Source: Streptomyces sp. NBC_00572 | GTDB taxonomy: Bacteria; Actinomycetota; Actinomycetes; Streptomycetales; Streptomycetaceae | NCBI RefSeq assembly: GCF_026341815.1 | Contig: NZ_JAPENX010000001.1 | Span: 1,736,001-1,800,000 of the forward strand | Reading direction: 5' to 3' | DNA: 64,000 bases | In this document: in pieces, positions 9,213 to 16,400 of the stretch | How positions within the stretch are numbered: position 1 is the stretch's first letter | Layout of the letters: each line of letters starts with the position of its first letter | Translations under genes and position numbers: made by a program | The notes under the pieces: model-generated | Seen by the model: only the letters and a program-made list of their open reading frames with translations | The model's database searches: none | Told to the model about the DNA's origin: nothing

Positions 9213-9526
9213 CCGGACGTCGCCTTCAGACCCACCACGGCGACGAGCAGCAGACAGACGAAGAAGATCCGGGCGGCGGTCGCCGGCTCACCGAGGACCA
9301 CCATGCCGAGCACCGCCGCACCGGCCGCGCCGATGCCCACCCACACGCCGTACGCCGTACCGATGGGCAGCGTCTTGGCCGCGTGCGACAGCAGCACCAT
9401 GGAAGCGATGATCCCGGCACCGGTGAACACGCTCGGCCAGAGCCGCGTGAAGCCGTCGGTGTACTTCATCCCGATCGACCAGCCGACTTCCAGCAGACCC
9501 GCGACGACAAGAAGAACCCAGGCCAT
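9206..9526 (-). CDS. sugE: SMR-family guanidinium exporter (SugE/Gdx)
   Basis: The 106-residue protein has four TM helices. The invariant SMR glutamate is Glu13 (GLLEVGWS), and the block GMKYTDGFTRLWPS is characteristic of the SugE/Gdx branch rather than the QacE/EmrE drug pumps. Known Gdx members export guanidinium in exchange for protons. A guanidine-III riboswitch-like RNA lies directly upstream, which strongly supports that substrate here. A GGAGGTG ribosome site precedes ATG 9526. The gene follows the GroES-like gene but is separated from it by a perfect terminator palindrome. Confidence 0.93.
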   Translation of the reverse strand: MAWVLLVVAGLLEVGWSIGMKYTDGFTRLWPSVFTGAGIIASMVLLSHAAKTLPIGTAYGVWVGIGAAGAAVLGMVVLGEPATAARIFFVCLLLVAVVGLKATSGH

Positions 9527-9560
9527 GACGACAACACCTCCGCGAGACGGAACAACAGGG

Positions 9561-9606
9561 GTGCGTCGTCTTGTCGGGATCCCGGTACGGCGCGTCTCGT
9601 CGGGTG
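9561..9606 (-). promoter_or_regulatory. Guanidine-III (ykkC-III) riboswitch, candidate
   Basis: Read on the minus strand, the element contains CCCGACGAG, GCGCCGTACCGGG and GACAAGACGACGC in order. These match the conserved core of guanidine-III riboswitches as I remember the Thermobifida example (GACGAG, GCGCCGUACC, GGACAAGACGGCGC). Pairing CCCG with CGGG, and GCGCCGT with ACGACGC (one mismatch), gives the expected pseudoknot. It ends about 34 bases before the sugE start codon, fitting translational control. A candidate extended -10 (TGCTAGCCT) lies just before it. Confidence 0.85.
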
Positions 9607-9619
9607 TCTCCAGGCTAGC

Positions 9620-9665
9620 AAAAAACGGCGGTAGGCCCTGGTGACCATGGTCACCAGGGCCTACC
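9620..9665 (-). terminator. Rho-independent terminator, perfect 36-bp palindrome
   Basis: Bases 9630-9665 form a perfect inverted repeat with no loop (arm GGTAGGCCCTGGTGACCA). On the minus strand it is followed by a T-run of six at 9620-9625. It ends the GroES-like transcript 13 bases after its stop and separates it from sugE and its riboswitch. Confidence 0.92.
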
Positions 9666-9678
9666 GAGACACCTGGGC

Positions 9679-10017
9679 TCAGAGATACAGCCCGGTCGAA
9701 TCCGTCGTCCCCTGGAACCGGTCCGCGGCCACCGCGTGCAGGTCGCGCTCCCGCATCAGGATGTACGCGACACCCCGCACCTCGACCTCGGCGCGGTCCT
9801 CGGGGTCGTACAGCACCCGGTCGCCGATCTCGACGGTACGGACGTTCTGACCGACCGCGACCACCTCGGCCCAGGCGAGGCGACGGCCGACCGCGGCGGT
9901 CGCCGGAATCAGGATGCCGCCGCCGGAGCGCCGCTCCCCCTCCGGAGAGTCGGTGCGGACCAGGACGCGGTCGTGGAGCATCCGGATGGGCAGCTTGTCG
10001 TGCGTGTTCTCGCTCAC
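9679..10017 (-). CDS. GroES-like co-chaperonin family protein
   Basis: The 112-residue product has the Cpn10 fold pattern: PIRMLHDRVLVRTDSPEGERRSGGGILIPATA, a second strand set with GDRVLYDPEDRAEVEV, and a final YILMRERDLHAV. It resembles GroES but no groEL is nearby. The sequence is diverged from housekeeping GroES, so it may be an accessory member. It is cytosolic. It lies downstream of the DUF3618 gene on the same strand and is closed by a strong terminator. Confidence 0.82.
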   Translation of the reverse strand: MSENTHDKLPIRMLHDRVLVRTDSPEGERRSGGGILIPATAAVGRRLAWAEVVAVGQNVRTVEIGDRVLYDPEDRAEVEVRGVAYILMRERDLHAVAADRFQGTTDSTGLYL

Positions 10018-10078
10018 GGAGTGAACCTACCTGCCCGGGTGCGCCCCCCACCGCGAGGAGGGGTCATCTCCGGGAAGG

Positions 10079-10399
10079 TCATCCCTTGCCCTTGCGGGAG
10101 GACGCGGCGAGCAGCCCGACGACCGCGACGGCGACGAGCGCCGCCGGCACCACGCGCTCCAGCCGGGGGGCGCCGTCCGCATGGGTGAAACGTGCCTTCA
10201 CATCAGAGACGACCCGGTTGACGGCGACGAAGGCGCGTCCCGCGGTCTGGTCGACCGTCGAGGCGACCTTGGCCTTCGCGTCCCCGATGATCGTCTTCGG
10301 GTGCATCCGAATGCCGATCTCGTCGAGAGTGACGGCGAGCTGCTCGCGCCGGCGGACGATGTCCGCCTCGATCTGCGCAGGGGTCCTGGCATCCGACAC
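10079..10399 (-). CDS. DUF3618 membrane protein
   Basis: The 106-residue product starts at GTG (VSDARTPAQIEADIVRRR). The N-terminal helix RTPAQIEADIVRRREQLA and the DEIGIRMHPK block are typical of DUF3618. A single C-terminal TM helix (VVPAALVAVAVVGLLAAS) and a basic tail (SRKGKG) place it in the membrane with a cytosolic N-terminus. Function is not established for the family. It is divergent from bcp across about 150 bases that include two near-copies of GTCGTGATCCGG. Confidence 0.85.
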   Translation of the reverse strand: MSDARTPAQIEADIVRRREQLAVTLDEIGIRMHPKTIIGDAKAKVASTVDQTAGRAFVAVNRVVSDVKARFTHADGAPRLERVVPAALVAVAVVGLLAASSRKGKG

Positions 10400-10546
10400 C
10401 GCGCTGCCTCCGTAGTCGTGATCCGGGTGGTCGTGATCCGGTCGTTGATCGGTCCTTGTGGACAGTCTGTCAGTTCTGTCGCCTTCGGGTCGTCCCAGAC
10501 CCCCATTAGGCTCTGAACGCGTACGCGAACCATCCCGAGGAGAGCC

Positions 10547-11014
10547 ATGAGCGAGCGACTGCAGCCCGGCGACACCGCCCCCGCCTTCACCCTGCCCGAC
10601 GCGGACGGCAACGAGGTCTCCCTCGCGGACCACAAGGGCCGCAAGGTCATCGTCTACTTCTACCCGGCCGCGCTGACCCCCGGCTGCACGAAGCAGGCCT
10701 GCGACTTCACGGACAACCTGGACGTGCTCGCGGCGGCGGGCTACGACGTCATCGGCGTCTCCCCGGACAAGCCGGAGAAGCTGGCGAAGTTCCGCGAGAA
10801 GGAGAACCTGAAGGTCACGCTGGTCGGCGACCCGTCGAAGGAGACCCTGGAGGCGTACGGCGCCTTCGGCGAGAAGAAGCTGTACGGCAAGACGGTGACG
10901 GGCGTGATCCGCTCGACGGTCGTCGTCGACGAGGACGGCAAGGTGGAGCACGCCTTCTACAACGTGAAGGCGACGGGCCACGTGGCCAAGATCATCAGGG
11001 ACCTGGGCGTCTGA
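10547..11014 (+). CDS. bcp: Thioredoxin-dependent peroxiredoxin (Bcp/PrxQ)
   Basis: This 155-residue Bcp-type peroxiredoxin reduces hydroperoxides. The peroxidatic Cys47 and the resolving Cys52 are five apart in TPGCTKQACDFT, the standard atypical 2-Cys arrangement. The FYPAALTPGC context, GVSPDKPEKLAKF and the final VKATGHVAKI complete the fold. Length is normal. A GAGGAGAGCC ribosome site precedes ATG 10547. The gene is monocistronic, ended by the hairpin just downstream. Confidence 0.96.
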   Translation: MSERLQPGDTAPAFTLPDADGNEVSLADHKGRKVIVYFYPAALTPGCTKQACDFTDNLDVLAAAGYDVIGVSPDKPEKLAKFREKENLKVTLVGDPSKETLEAYGAFGEKKLYGKTVTGVIRSTVVVDEDGKVEHAFYNVKATGHVAKIIRDLGV

Positions 11015-11024
11015 CCCCGGCACC

Positions 11025-11062
11025 CGCGGAAGGCCCGCCCCTCACGGGGCGGGCCTTCCGCG
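11025..11062 (+). terminator. Terminator hairpin after bcp
   Basis: A perfect 17-base stem (CGCGGAAGGCCCGCCCC and its complement) closes around a TCAC loop 11 bases after the bcp stop. There is no U-tract, as is usual for actinobacterial terminators. Confidence 0.88.
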
Positions 11063-11167
11063 TTCCCGCGACGCGATCTCCGTACGCGTGATGACGTGAC
11101 CGTCCGATATTCGACTCGTTGGTCCGTACGAGGCTGCGAACGGGTGGCCGAGAGCGGAGGGGGCTCG

Positions 11168-11809
11168 ATGGGGACGAGCGCGTACACGAGGGAACGCCTG
11201 GAAGCGGCGGCGCGGGGGGCGCGGACGCTGACGGAGGCGCTGGAGGGGTTGGGGGTGGATCCGCGGAGCGGGTCCCGCCGGTATCTGCACGACCGCATGC
11301 GGAAGCTGGGGGTGGACACGTCGCACTTCGAGCGGGAGGGCGTGCGGTGGACACGGGAGGTTCTCGCGGAGGCCGTGGCCGCGTCCACGAACGTGTGCGA
11401 GGTGCTGCGCAGACTGGGGGTGGAGGTCGTGGGCGGGCAGCACACCCACATCAGCCGACGGATCAAGGCGTACGGGATCGACACCTCGCACTTCCTCGCG
11501 CCGTCCCGACGAGGCAAGCCCTGGCGCCGGCGAACGCCCGAAGGCCTGCTCGTGGAGCAGACCGGCCCGCAGGCCCGACGTGTTCCGAGCGACCGCCTCA
11601 CCTGGGCGATGACGGAGTCAGGGGTACGGAAGCAGTGCGCGATGTGCGGCACAGAGGCCGTATGGCGCGGCCGACCGATCCCGCTCGAGGTCGACCACGT
11701 CGACGGCGACTGGCGCAACAACCGCATCGAGAACCTGCGGTTCCTCTGCCCGAACTGTCACTCGACAACGGACAGCTACCGGGGCCGCAGCAAGAAGCGG
11801 GCGTCATGA
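11168..11809 (+). CDS. HNH endonuclease
   Basis: The 213-residue product has two N-terminal copies of a ~48-residue helical repeat (TRERLEAAARGARTLTEALE...VDTSHFE and TREVLAEAVAASTNVCEVLR...IDTSHFL), likely DNA-binding. A C-terminal HNH domain follows: paired zinc cysteines CAMC and CPNC around LEVDHVDGDWRNNRIENLRFLC. It should cut DNA or RNA, though no target is evident. GGAGGG precedes ATG 11168. The stop overlaps the next gene's start (ATGA). The pair sits between bcp and a tRNA, a usual place for inserted genes. Confidence 0.88.
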   Translation: MGTSAYTRERLEAAARGARTLTEALEGLGVDPRSGSRRYLHDRMRKLGVDTSHFEREGVRWTREVLAEAVAASTNVCEVLRRLGVEVVGGQHTHISRRIKAYGIDTSHFLAPSRRGKPWRRRTPEGLLVEQTGPQARRVPSDRLTWAMTESGVRKQCAMCGTEAVWRGRPIPLEVDHVDGDWRNNRIENLRFLCPNCHSTTDSYRGRSKKRAS

Positions 11810-12200
11810 CCAGCGGCCCGCGGTACACCCGCGAGCGGTTGACCGAAGCCGCCGCGCGATGCTCGACCGTGGACGAGGTTGTCGCCTTCTTCGACTCACA
11901 GCCGTACGACAAGCTCAACAGATACCTACTGAAGCGCTTCGCCCACTACGGAATCGACATCTCGCACTTCCCCCACCGGCGGCGTAGCGGGCCCCCGCCC
12001 CGCCCGGCGCCGGACGAGCTGCGGCGCACCAGCGAGGGAGACAGGGCCCCACTCCGGCCAAACGGCCCGAGGCCATTCTGGAGATCGATCACATCAACGG
12101 GGACTGGCATGACGACCGGCGCGAGAACCTGCGACCGCTGTGTCCCAACTGCCATGCGGCTACCGACACCTGGTGCCGAGGAGGACGGCGGGTAAAGTAG
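11806..12200 (+). pseudogene. Broken second HNH endonuclease
   Basis: The reading frame opens at ATG 11806 with the same helical repeat (TRERLTEAAARCSTVDEVV...IDISHFP), then loses homology after SEGDRAP. The HNH motif resumes in another frame from about 12074 as ILEIDHINGDWHDDRREN, then LRPLCPNCHAATD, ending at TAG 12198-12200. The segment that should hold the first CxxC is missing. This points to an internal deletion plus frameshift, not a single-base error. The intact neighbour is the best reference for what was lost. Confidence 0.85.
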
Positions 12201-12212
12201 GGGATCGTGTAC

Positions 12213-12285
12213 GCGCCCGTACGCCAAGGGCTGAGCGGCGATCTTTAGGTGGTCGTGTCTGTCGGTTCGAATCCGACCGGGCGTA
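12213..12285 (+). tRNA. tRNA-like gene, Leu anticodon UAG, short variable arm
   Basis: The fold has acceptor GCGCCCG/CGGGCGT (terminal G-U pair), T8, a 3-bp D stem CGC/GCG with A21, and anticodon stem CGATC/GGTCG with loop TTTAGGT. The T arm is GTCGG-TTCGAAT-CCGAC, and the discriminator is A. Positions 34-36 are TAG in DNA, so the anticodon is UAG (Leu, CUN codons). The variable region is only five bases (TGTCT), whereas bacterial tRNA-Leu normally has a long variable arm. No CCA is encoded. It may be an active unusual tRNA or a degenerate one. Confidence 0.72.
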
Positions 12286-12292
12286 CCGTACG

Positions 12293-12324
12293 ACGGCCCA
12301 GCGCACAGAGTGCCGCTGGGCCGT
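12293..12324. terminator. Hairpin after tRNA, between converging transcripts
   Basis: ACGGCCCAGCG at 12293-12303 pairs exactly with CGCTGGGCCGT at 12314-12324. It lies just after the tRNA and 15 bases from the rdgB stop, so it can serve both directions. Confidence 0.85.
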
Positions 12325-12338
12325 TCTCGTTCCGGTCC

Positions 12339-12941
12339 TCAGCCCAGCAGTTCCCTCACCACCGGTACCAGCGCCCGGAACGCCTTGCCCCGGTGGCTGA
12401 TCGCGTTCTTCTCCGCCGGGGTCAGTTCCGCGCAGGTCACCTCGTGGCCGTTCGGCTGGAGGATCGGGTCGTAGCCGAAGCCGTTCGTGCCCTCGGGGGC
12501 GTGGCGGAGGGTGCCCGGCATCGTGCCCTCGACGACGCGTTCCGTGCCGTCGGGCAGGGCCAGGGCCGCCGCGCAGGCGAAGTGGGCGCCTCGGTGTTCG
12601 TCTGCGATGTCGGAGAGTTGGGCCAGCAGGAGGTTCAGGTTGGCTCGGTCGTCGCCGTGGGTGCCCGACCAGCGGGCGGAGAAGATGCCGGGGGCGCCGT
12701 TCAGGACGTCGACGCAGAGGCCGGAGTCGTCGGCCACCGCCGGCAGGCCGGTGGCCTGGGCCAGGGCGTGGGCCTTCAGCAGGGCGTTCTCGGCGAAGGT
12801 GACGCCGGTTTCCTTGACGTCGGGGATCTCCGGGTACGCGTCCGCGCCGACGAGTTCCAGGTCGAGACCTGCGTCGGCGAGGATCGCGTGAAGTTCGGTG
12901 ATCTTGCCCGGGTTGCGGGTGGCGAGGATCAGTCGGGTCAT
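12339..12941 (-). CDS. rdgB: XTP/dITP diphosphatase (RdgB/HAM1)
   Basis: This 200-residue house-cleaning enzyme hydrolyses non-canonical purine triphosphates (dITP, XTP) to monophosphates. It starts MTRLILATRNPGK, the standard N-terminus. Further motifs are the acidic DDSGLCVD, GIFSARWSG, NGFGYDPI and the terminal SHRGKAF. Length is normal. It lies downstream of rph and a lipoprotein gene on the same strand; the rph-rdgB association is common in bacteria. Confidence 0.96.
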   Translation of the reverse strand: MTRLILATRNPGKITELHAILADAGLDLELVGADAYPEIPDVKETGVTFAENALLKAHALAQATGLPAVADDSGLCVDVLNGAPGIFSARWSGTHGDDRANLNLLLAQLSDIADEHRGAHFACAAALALPDGTERVVEGTMPGTLRHAPEGTNGFGYDPILQPNGHEVTCAELTPAEKNAISHRGKAFRALVPVVRELLG

Positions 12942-12949
12942 GCCACCGA

Positions 12950-13330
12950 TTATCCCGGGGTGCAGACCTTGCCGATCTCGGTGGCCGCGTCGGTGATGGG
13001 GGTGATGTCCGGCGTGGTGTCGCCGTTCTTCACCGCGGTGCGGACGGTGTCGACGCCCTTGGTGAGGTCGTCGACCGCCTTGGAGAGGTCGGCGTTGTCC
13101 GTGGTGTCCTTGAGGTTGCCCAGTTCCGTGGAGATGGAGTTGAGGGACTCCTCGATCTGCGTGGCGTCGTTCGAGGCGTTGGAGACGGCCTGCTGAAGGT
13201 TGCTCACCGAGGTGGCTATCGCGTCGGCGGTCTTGACGCAGTCCATTGCTTTGTCGAGGGCTCCGCAGCCGCTCAGGACGGTGGTGAGTGCGGCGGCCGT
13301 GGCCACGGCGAGTGCGAGACGGCGCTTCAA
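12950..13330 (-). CDS. Small lipoprotein with helical domain
   Basis: The 126-residue product has a lipoprotein signal: basic start LKRR, a hydrophobic stretch, then lipobox VLSGC (Cys22). The mature part is mostly amphipathic helix (NASNDATQIEESLNSISTEL and LSKAVDDLTKGVDTVRTAV), probably a coiled-coil or helical bundle. The start TTG 13330 is preferred because GGGGGAGGA lies seven bases upstream. An in-frame ATG further up would place extra residues before the signal peptide. The gene sits between rph and rdgB, eight bases before rdgB. The function is not known. Confidence 0.8.
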   Translation of the reverse strand: MKRRLALAVATAAALTTVLSGCGALDKAMDCVKTADAIATSVSNLQQAVSNASNDATQIEESLNSISTELGNLKDTTDNADLSKAVDDLTKGVDTVRTAVKNGDTTPDITPITDAATEIGKVCTPG

Positions 13331-13417
13331 GGCGGGTCCTCCCCCAGGTTCGTACATGCGGACGGGCGGGCGCACGGATCGTACCCGTGTGCCCGCCCGT
13401 CAGGACGCGGTGAGGGG

Positions 13418-14149
<732 letters not shown>

Positions 14150-14175
14150 GGGACGAGCCTAGCGGGATACGGGGA

Positions 14176-14266
14176 GGGGCCCGTTCCCGTTGTGGTGCGG
14201 GGCCGGTTGCCCGGGTGGTGCGGGGCCGGTTGCCGTGGTGGTGCGCGGCCCGTTCCTGTGGTGGCG
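14176..14266. repeat. Four 23-bp tandem repeats
   Basis: Units begin at 14176, 14199, 14222 and 14245. The core is GGGGCCGGTTGCC followed by GGTGGTGC. The array fills the space upstream of rph and downstream of nagF. The first unit shares GGGCCCGTTCC with the neighbouring terminator stem, so the array may have grown from a copied terminator arm. Confidence 0.85.
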
Positions 14267-14273
14267 TCATGAC

Positions 14274-14307
14274 GAAGGGCCCGTTCCCCTGCCGGAACGG
14301 GCCCTTC
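14274..14307 (-). terminator. Terminator hairpin after nagF
   Basis: GAAGGGCCCGTTCC pairs perfectly with GGAACGGGCCCTTC around a six-base loop, 15 bases after the nagF stop. Confidence 0.88.
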
Positions 14308-14322
14308 AGCTGATGCGGCTGC

Positions 14323-14556
14323 TTACATCATGTCTTCGATGTCGGCGGCGATCGGGTCGGCGTCGGTGCCGATGACGACCTGGATCGCGGTGCCCATCTT
14401 GACGACGCCGTGGGCGCCGGCGGCCTTGAGGGCGGCCTCGTCGACCTTGGACGGGTCCACGACCTCGGTGCGCAGGCGGGTGATGCAGCCTTCGACCTCT
14501 TCGATGTTCTCGATGCCGCCGAGCCCGGCGACGATCTTCTCAGCCTTGCTGGCCAT
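14323..14556 (-). CDS. nagF: PTS system N-acetylglucosamine EIIB component
   Basis: The 77-residue EIIB domain protein carries the phosphorylatable Cys24 in GCITRLRT, with VVKMGTAIQVVIGTDAD completing the fold. It passes phosphate from EIIA to sugar on the separate EIIC permeases. In S. coelicolor the equivalent gene, nagF, serves the GlcNAc system with nagE2 (established knowledge). AGGGAG precedes the ATG. It is divergent from nagE1 and shares the intergenic region with a DasR-type operator. Confidence 0.92.
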   Translation of the reverse strand: MASKAEKIVAGLGGIENIEEVEGCITRLRTEVVDPSKVDEAALKAAGAHGVVKMGTAIQVVIGTDADPIAADIEDMM

Positions 14557-14726
14557 GTGTTTCTCCCTGTCCGTTCCGTTCGCGCGCACGCGAATCTCGG
14601 CGCACCTGTGGTCCGCTTTGTCACGGTAACCCACGGTTGGCCCAACTATGCGAGCAAATGCCGCCGTTCTGTCGAATGATGACGATCACCGGCGGCCTGT
14701 CCTCAGTGGGCTCCCGGAGCCTATCG

Positions 14727-14748
14727 CAACTGGTCTACACCAGTTGCA
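14727..14748. promoter_or_regulatory. DasR-responsive element (dre), nagF/nagE1
   Basis: The 22-bp palindrome GCAACTGGTCTACACCAGTTGC contains ACTGGTCTACACCAGT at 14730-14745, close to the published dre consensus ACTGGTCTAGACCACT. DasR is a GntR-family repressor released by glucosamine-6-phosphate. The site sits 43 bases before nagE1 and about 170 before nagF. Confidence 0.9.
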
Positions 14749-14790
14749 ACGAGACGCGGACCCGGCTTGTTCCGGGCAGGGAGGTCGCCG

Positions 14791-16089
14791 ATGAGTACGG
14801 ACAGCGCCGCGGCGCGGCCACAGAAGTCCCTGTGGGGCGGGCTCTTCCAGGGGCTGCAGAAGATGGGGCGCAGCCTCCAGCTCCCCATCGCCGTGCTGCC
14901 GGCCGCCGGCATCATCAACCGGCTCGGCCAGCCGGACGTCTTCGGCGCGGACGGTCTCGGCTGGGACAAGGTCGCCGCGGTGATGGCGGGCGCCGGTGGC
15001 GCGCTCCTCGACGGCAACCTCGGTCTTCCGCTGCTCTTCTGCGTCGGCGTCGCCATCGGCATGGCGAAGAAGTCCGACGGCTCGACCGCGCTCGCGGCCG
15101 TCGTCGGCTTCCTCGTCTACTACACGGTCCTCCGCCAGTTCCCGAAGGACTGCCCCTCGGGTACGAAGGACATCGCCGGCGCCTGCCTGGCGCCCGGGGA
15201 CGTCTACGCCGCCTACACGTACCAGAACCCGGGGGTCTTCGGCGGCATCGTCATGGGCCTGCTCACCGCGTACCTGTGGCAGCGGTACCACCGGACGAAG
15301 CTGGTCGACTGGCTGGGCTTCTTCAACGGCCGCCGTCTGGTCCCGATCATCATGACGTTCGTGGCGATCGCGTTCGCCTCGCTCTGCCTGTGGGTCTGGC
15401 CGCCGATCGGTCAGGGTCTGGAGAACTTCAGCGACTGGCTGGTCGGACTCGGCTCGTGGGGTTCGGGCATCTTCGGCCTGGCGAACCGGGCACTGCTCGT
15501 CATCGGCCTGCACCAGTTCCTGAACGTGCCCATCTGGTTCCAGTTCGGCACGTACGAGAAGCCGGACGGCACGACGGTCCACGGCGACATCCCCATGTTC
15601 CTCGCGGGCGACCCGAACGCCGGCCAGTTCCTGACGGGCTTCTTCCCGATCATGATGTTCGCGCTTCCGGCGGCCGCACTGGCGATCACCCACTGCGCCA
15701 AGCCGCACCGGCGCAAGGAGGTCGGCGGCCTGATGCTGTCGGTCGCACTGACCTCGTTCGTCACCGGCATCACCGAGCCGATCGAGTACTCGTTCCTCTT
15801 CATCGCCCCGCTGCTCTACGCGATCCACGCCGTGCTCACGGGTGTGTCGATGGCCGTGACCTGGGCGTTCGGAGTGAAGGACGGCTTCAGCTTCTCGGCC
15901 GGCCTGATCGACTACGTGATCAACTGGGGCCTCGCGACGAAGCCGTGGCTGATCATTCCCATCGGTCTCGCGTTCGCGGTCGTGTACTACGCGATCTTCC
16001 GGTTCGCGATCACCAGGTTCAACCTCCAGACGCCCGGCCGCGAGCCGGACGAGGTCGGGGACGAGATGGAGCGGGAGAACGTCAAGTGA
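14791..16089 (+). CDS. nagE1: PTS N-acetylglucosamine EIIC permease, paralogue 1
   Basis: This 432-residue polytopic permease has conserved EIIC blocks: SLQLPIAVLPAAGIINRLGQ, VDWLGFFNGRRLVPII, GLHQFLNVPIW and the substrate/phosphate-site motif GITEPIEYSFLF. No EIIB domain is fused; nagF supplies it. GGGAGG precedes ATG 14791. It is about 70% similar by eye to the downstream nagE2 and clearly arose by tandem duplication. In S. coelicolor the second copy is the main GlcNAc importer, so this copy may have another substrate or low activity. Confidence 0.93.
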   Translation: MSTDSAAARPQKSLWGGLFQGLQKMGRSLQLPIAVLPAAGIINRLGQPDVFGADGLGWDKVAAVMAGAGGALLDGNLGLPLLFCVGVAIGMAKKSDGSTALAAVVGFLVYYTVLRQFPKDCPSGTKDIAGACLAPGDVYAAYTYQNPGVFGGIVMGLLTAYLWQRYHRTKLVDWLGFFNGRRLVPIIMTFVAIAFASLCLWVWPPIGQGLENFSDWLVGLGSWGSGIFGLANRALLVIGLHQFLNVPIWFQFGTYEKPDGTTVHGDIPMFLAGDPNAGQFLTGFFPIMMFALPAAALAITHCAKPHRRKEVGGLMLSVALTSFVTGITEPIEYSFLFIAPLLYAIHAVLTGVSMAVTWAFGVKDGFSFSAGLIDYVINWGLATKPWLIIPIGLAFAVVYYAIFRFAITRFNLQTPGREPDEVGDEMERENVK

Positions 16090-16400
16090 GGCGGCGCGAC
16101 AACGTCACGTAGCGCTGCGGCCACCCTGCACAGCCTGACCGTTTCGGGGCTTTCGCCCCTCCCGTAAGACCCGCGAAAGGCCCCTGGACCTGACGGTCCG
16201 GGGGCCTTATGTCGTGCATTTCCAGCTATGGCTGAGCACACAAAATTCGCAGGTTCCTTATCTAAGTCTCACGTGCTACAACTGGTCTACACCACTCATT
16301 GGTGTAGACCACGCGGTCCAGACCACCGCGTTCCACGAGACGTCGCCGTCCCCCCTTTTCACTGTCCTCTGGCGGCGCCTTGCCTTACTGGAGGAAGTTG
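16090..16400 (+). promoter_or_regulatory. nagE1-nagE2 intergenic region: terminator plus dre cluster
   Basis: A stem at 16177-16208 (AAGGCCCCTGGACC, loop TGAC, complementary arm) ends nagE1 transcripts. Downstream are dre-like sites ACTGGTCTACACCACT (16281-16296) and ATTGGTGTAGACCACG (16298-16313). A weaker half-match, GCGGTCCAGACCACCG, starts near 16313. nagE2 therefore has its own DasR-controlled promoter rather than being an operon with nagE1. Confidence 0.88.

Noticed and set aside
11806..12195. Second HNH frame as an intact 129-residue protein
   Set aside because: The C-terminal part in that frame is meaningless while the HNH motif reads perfectly in another frame.
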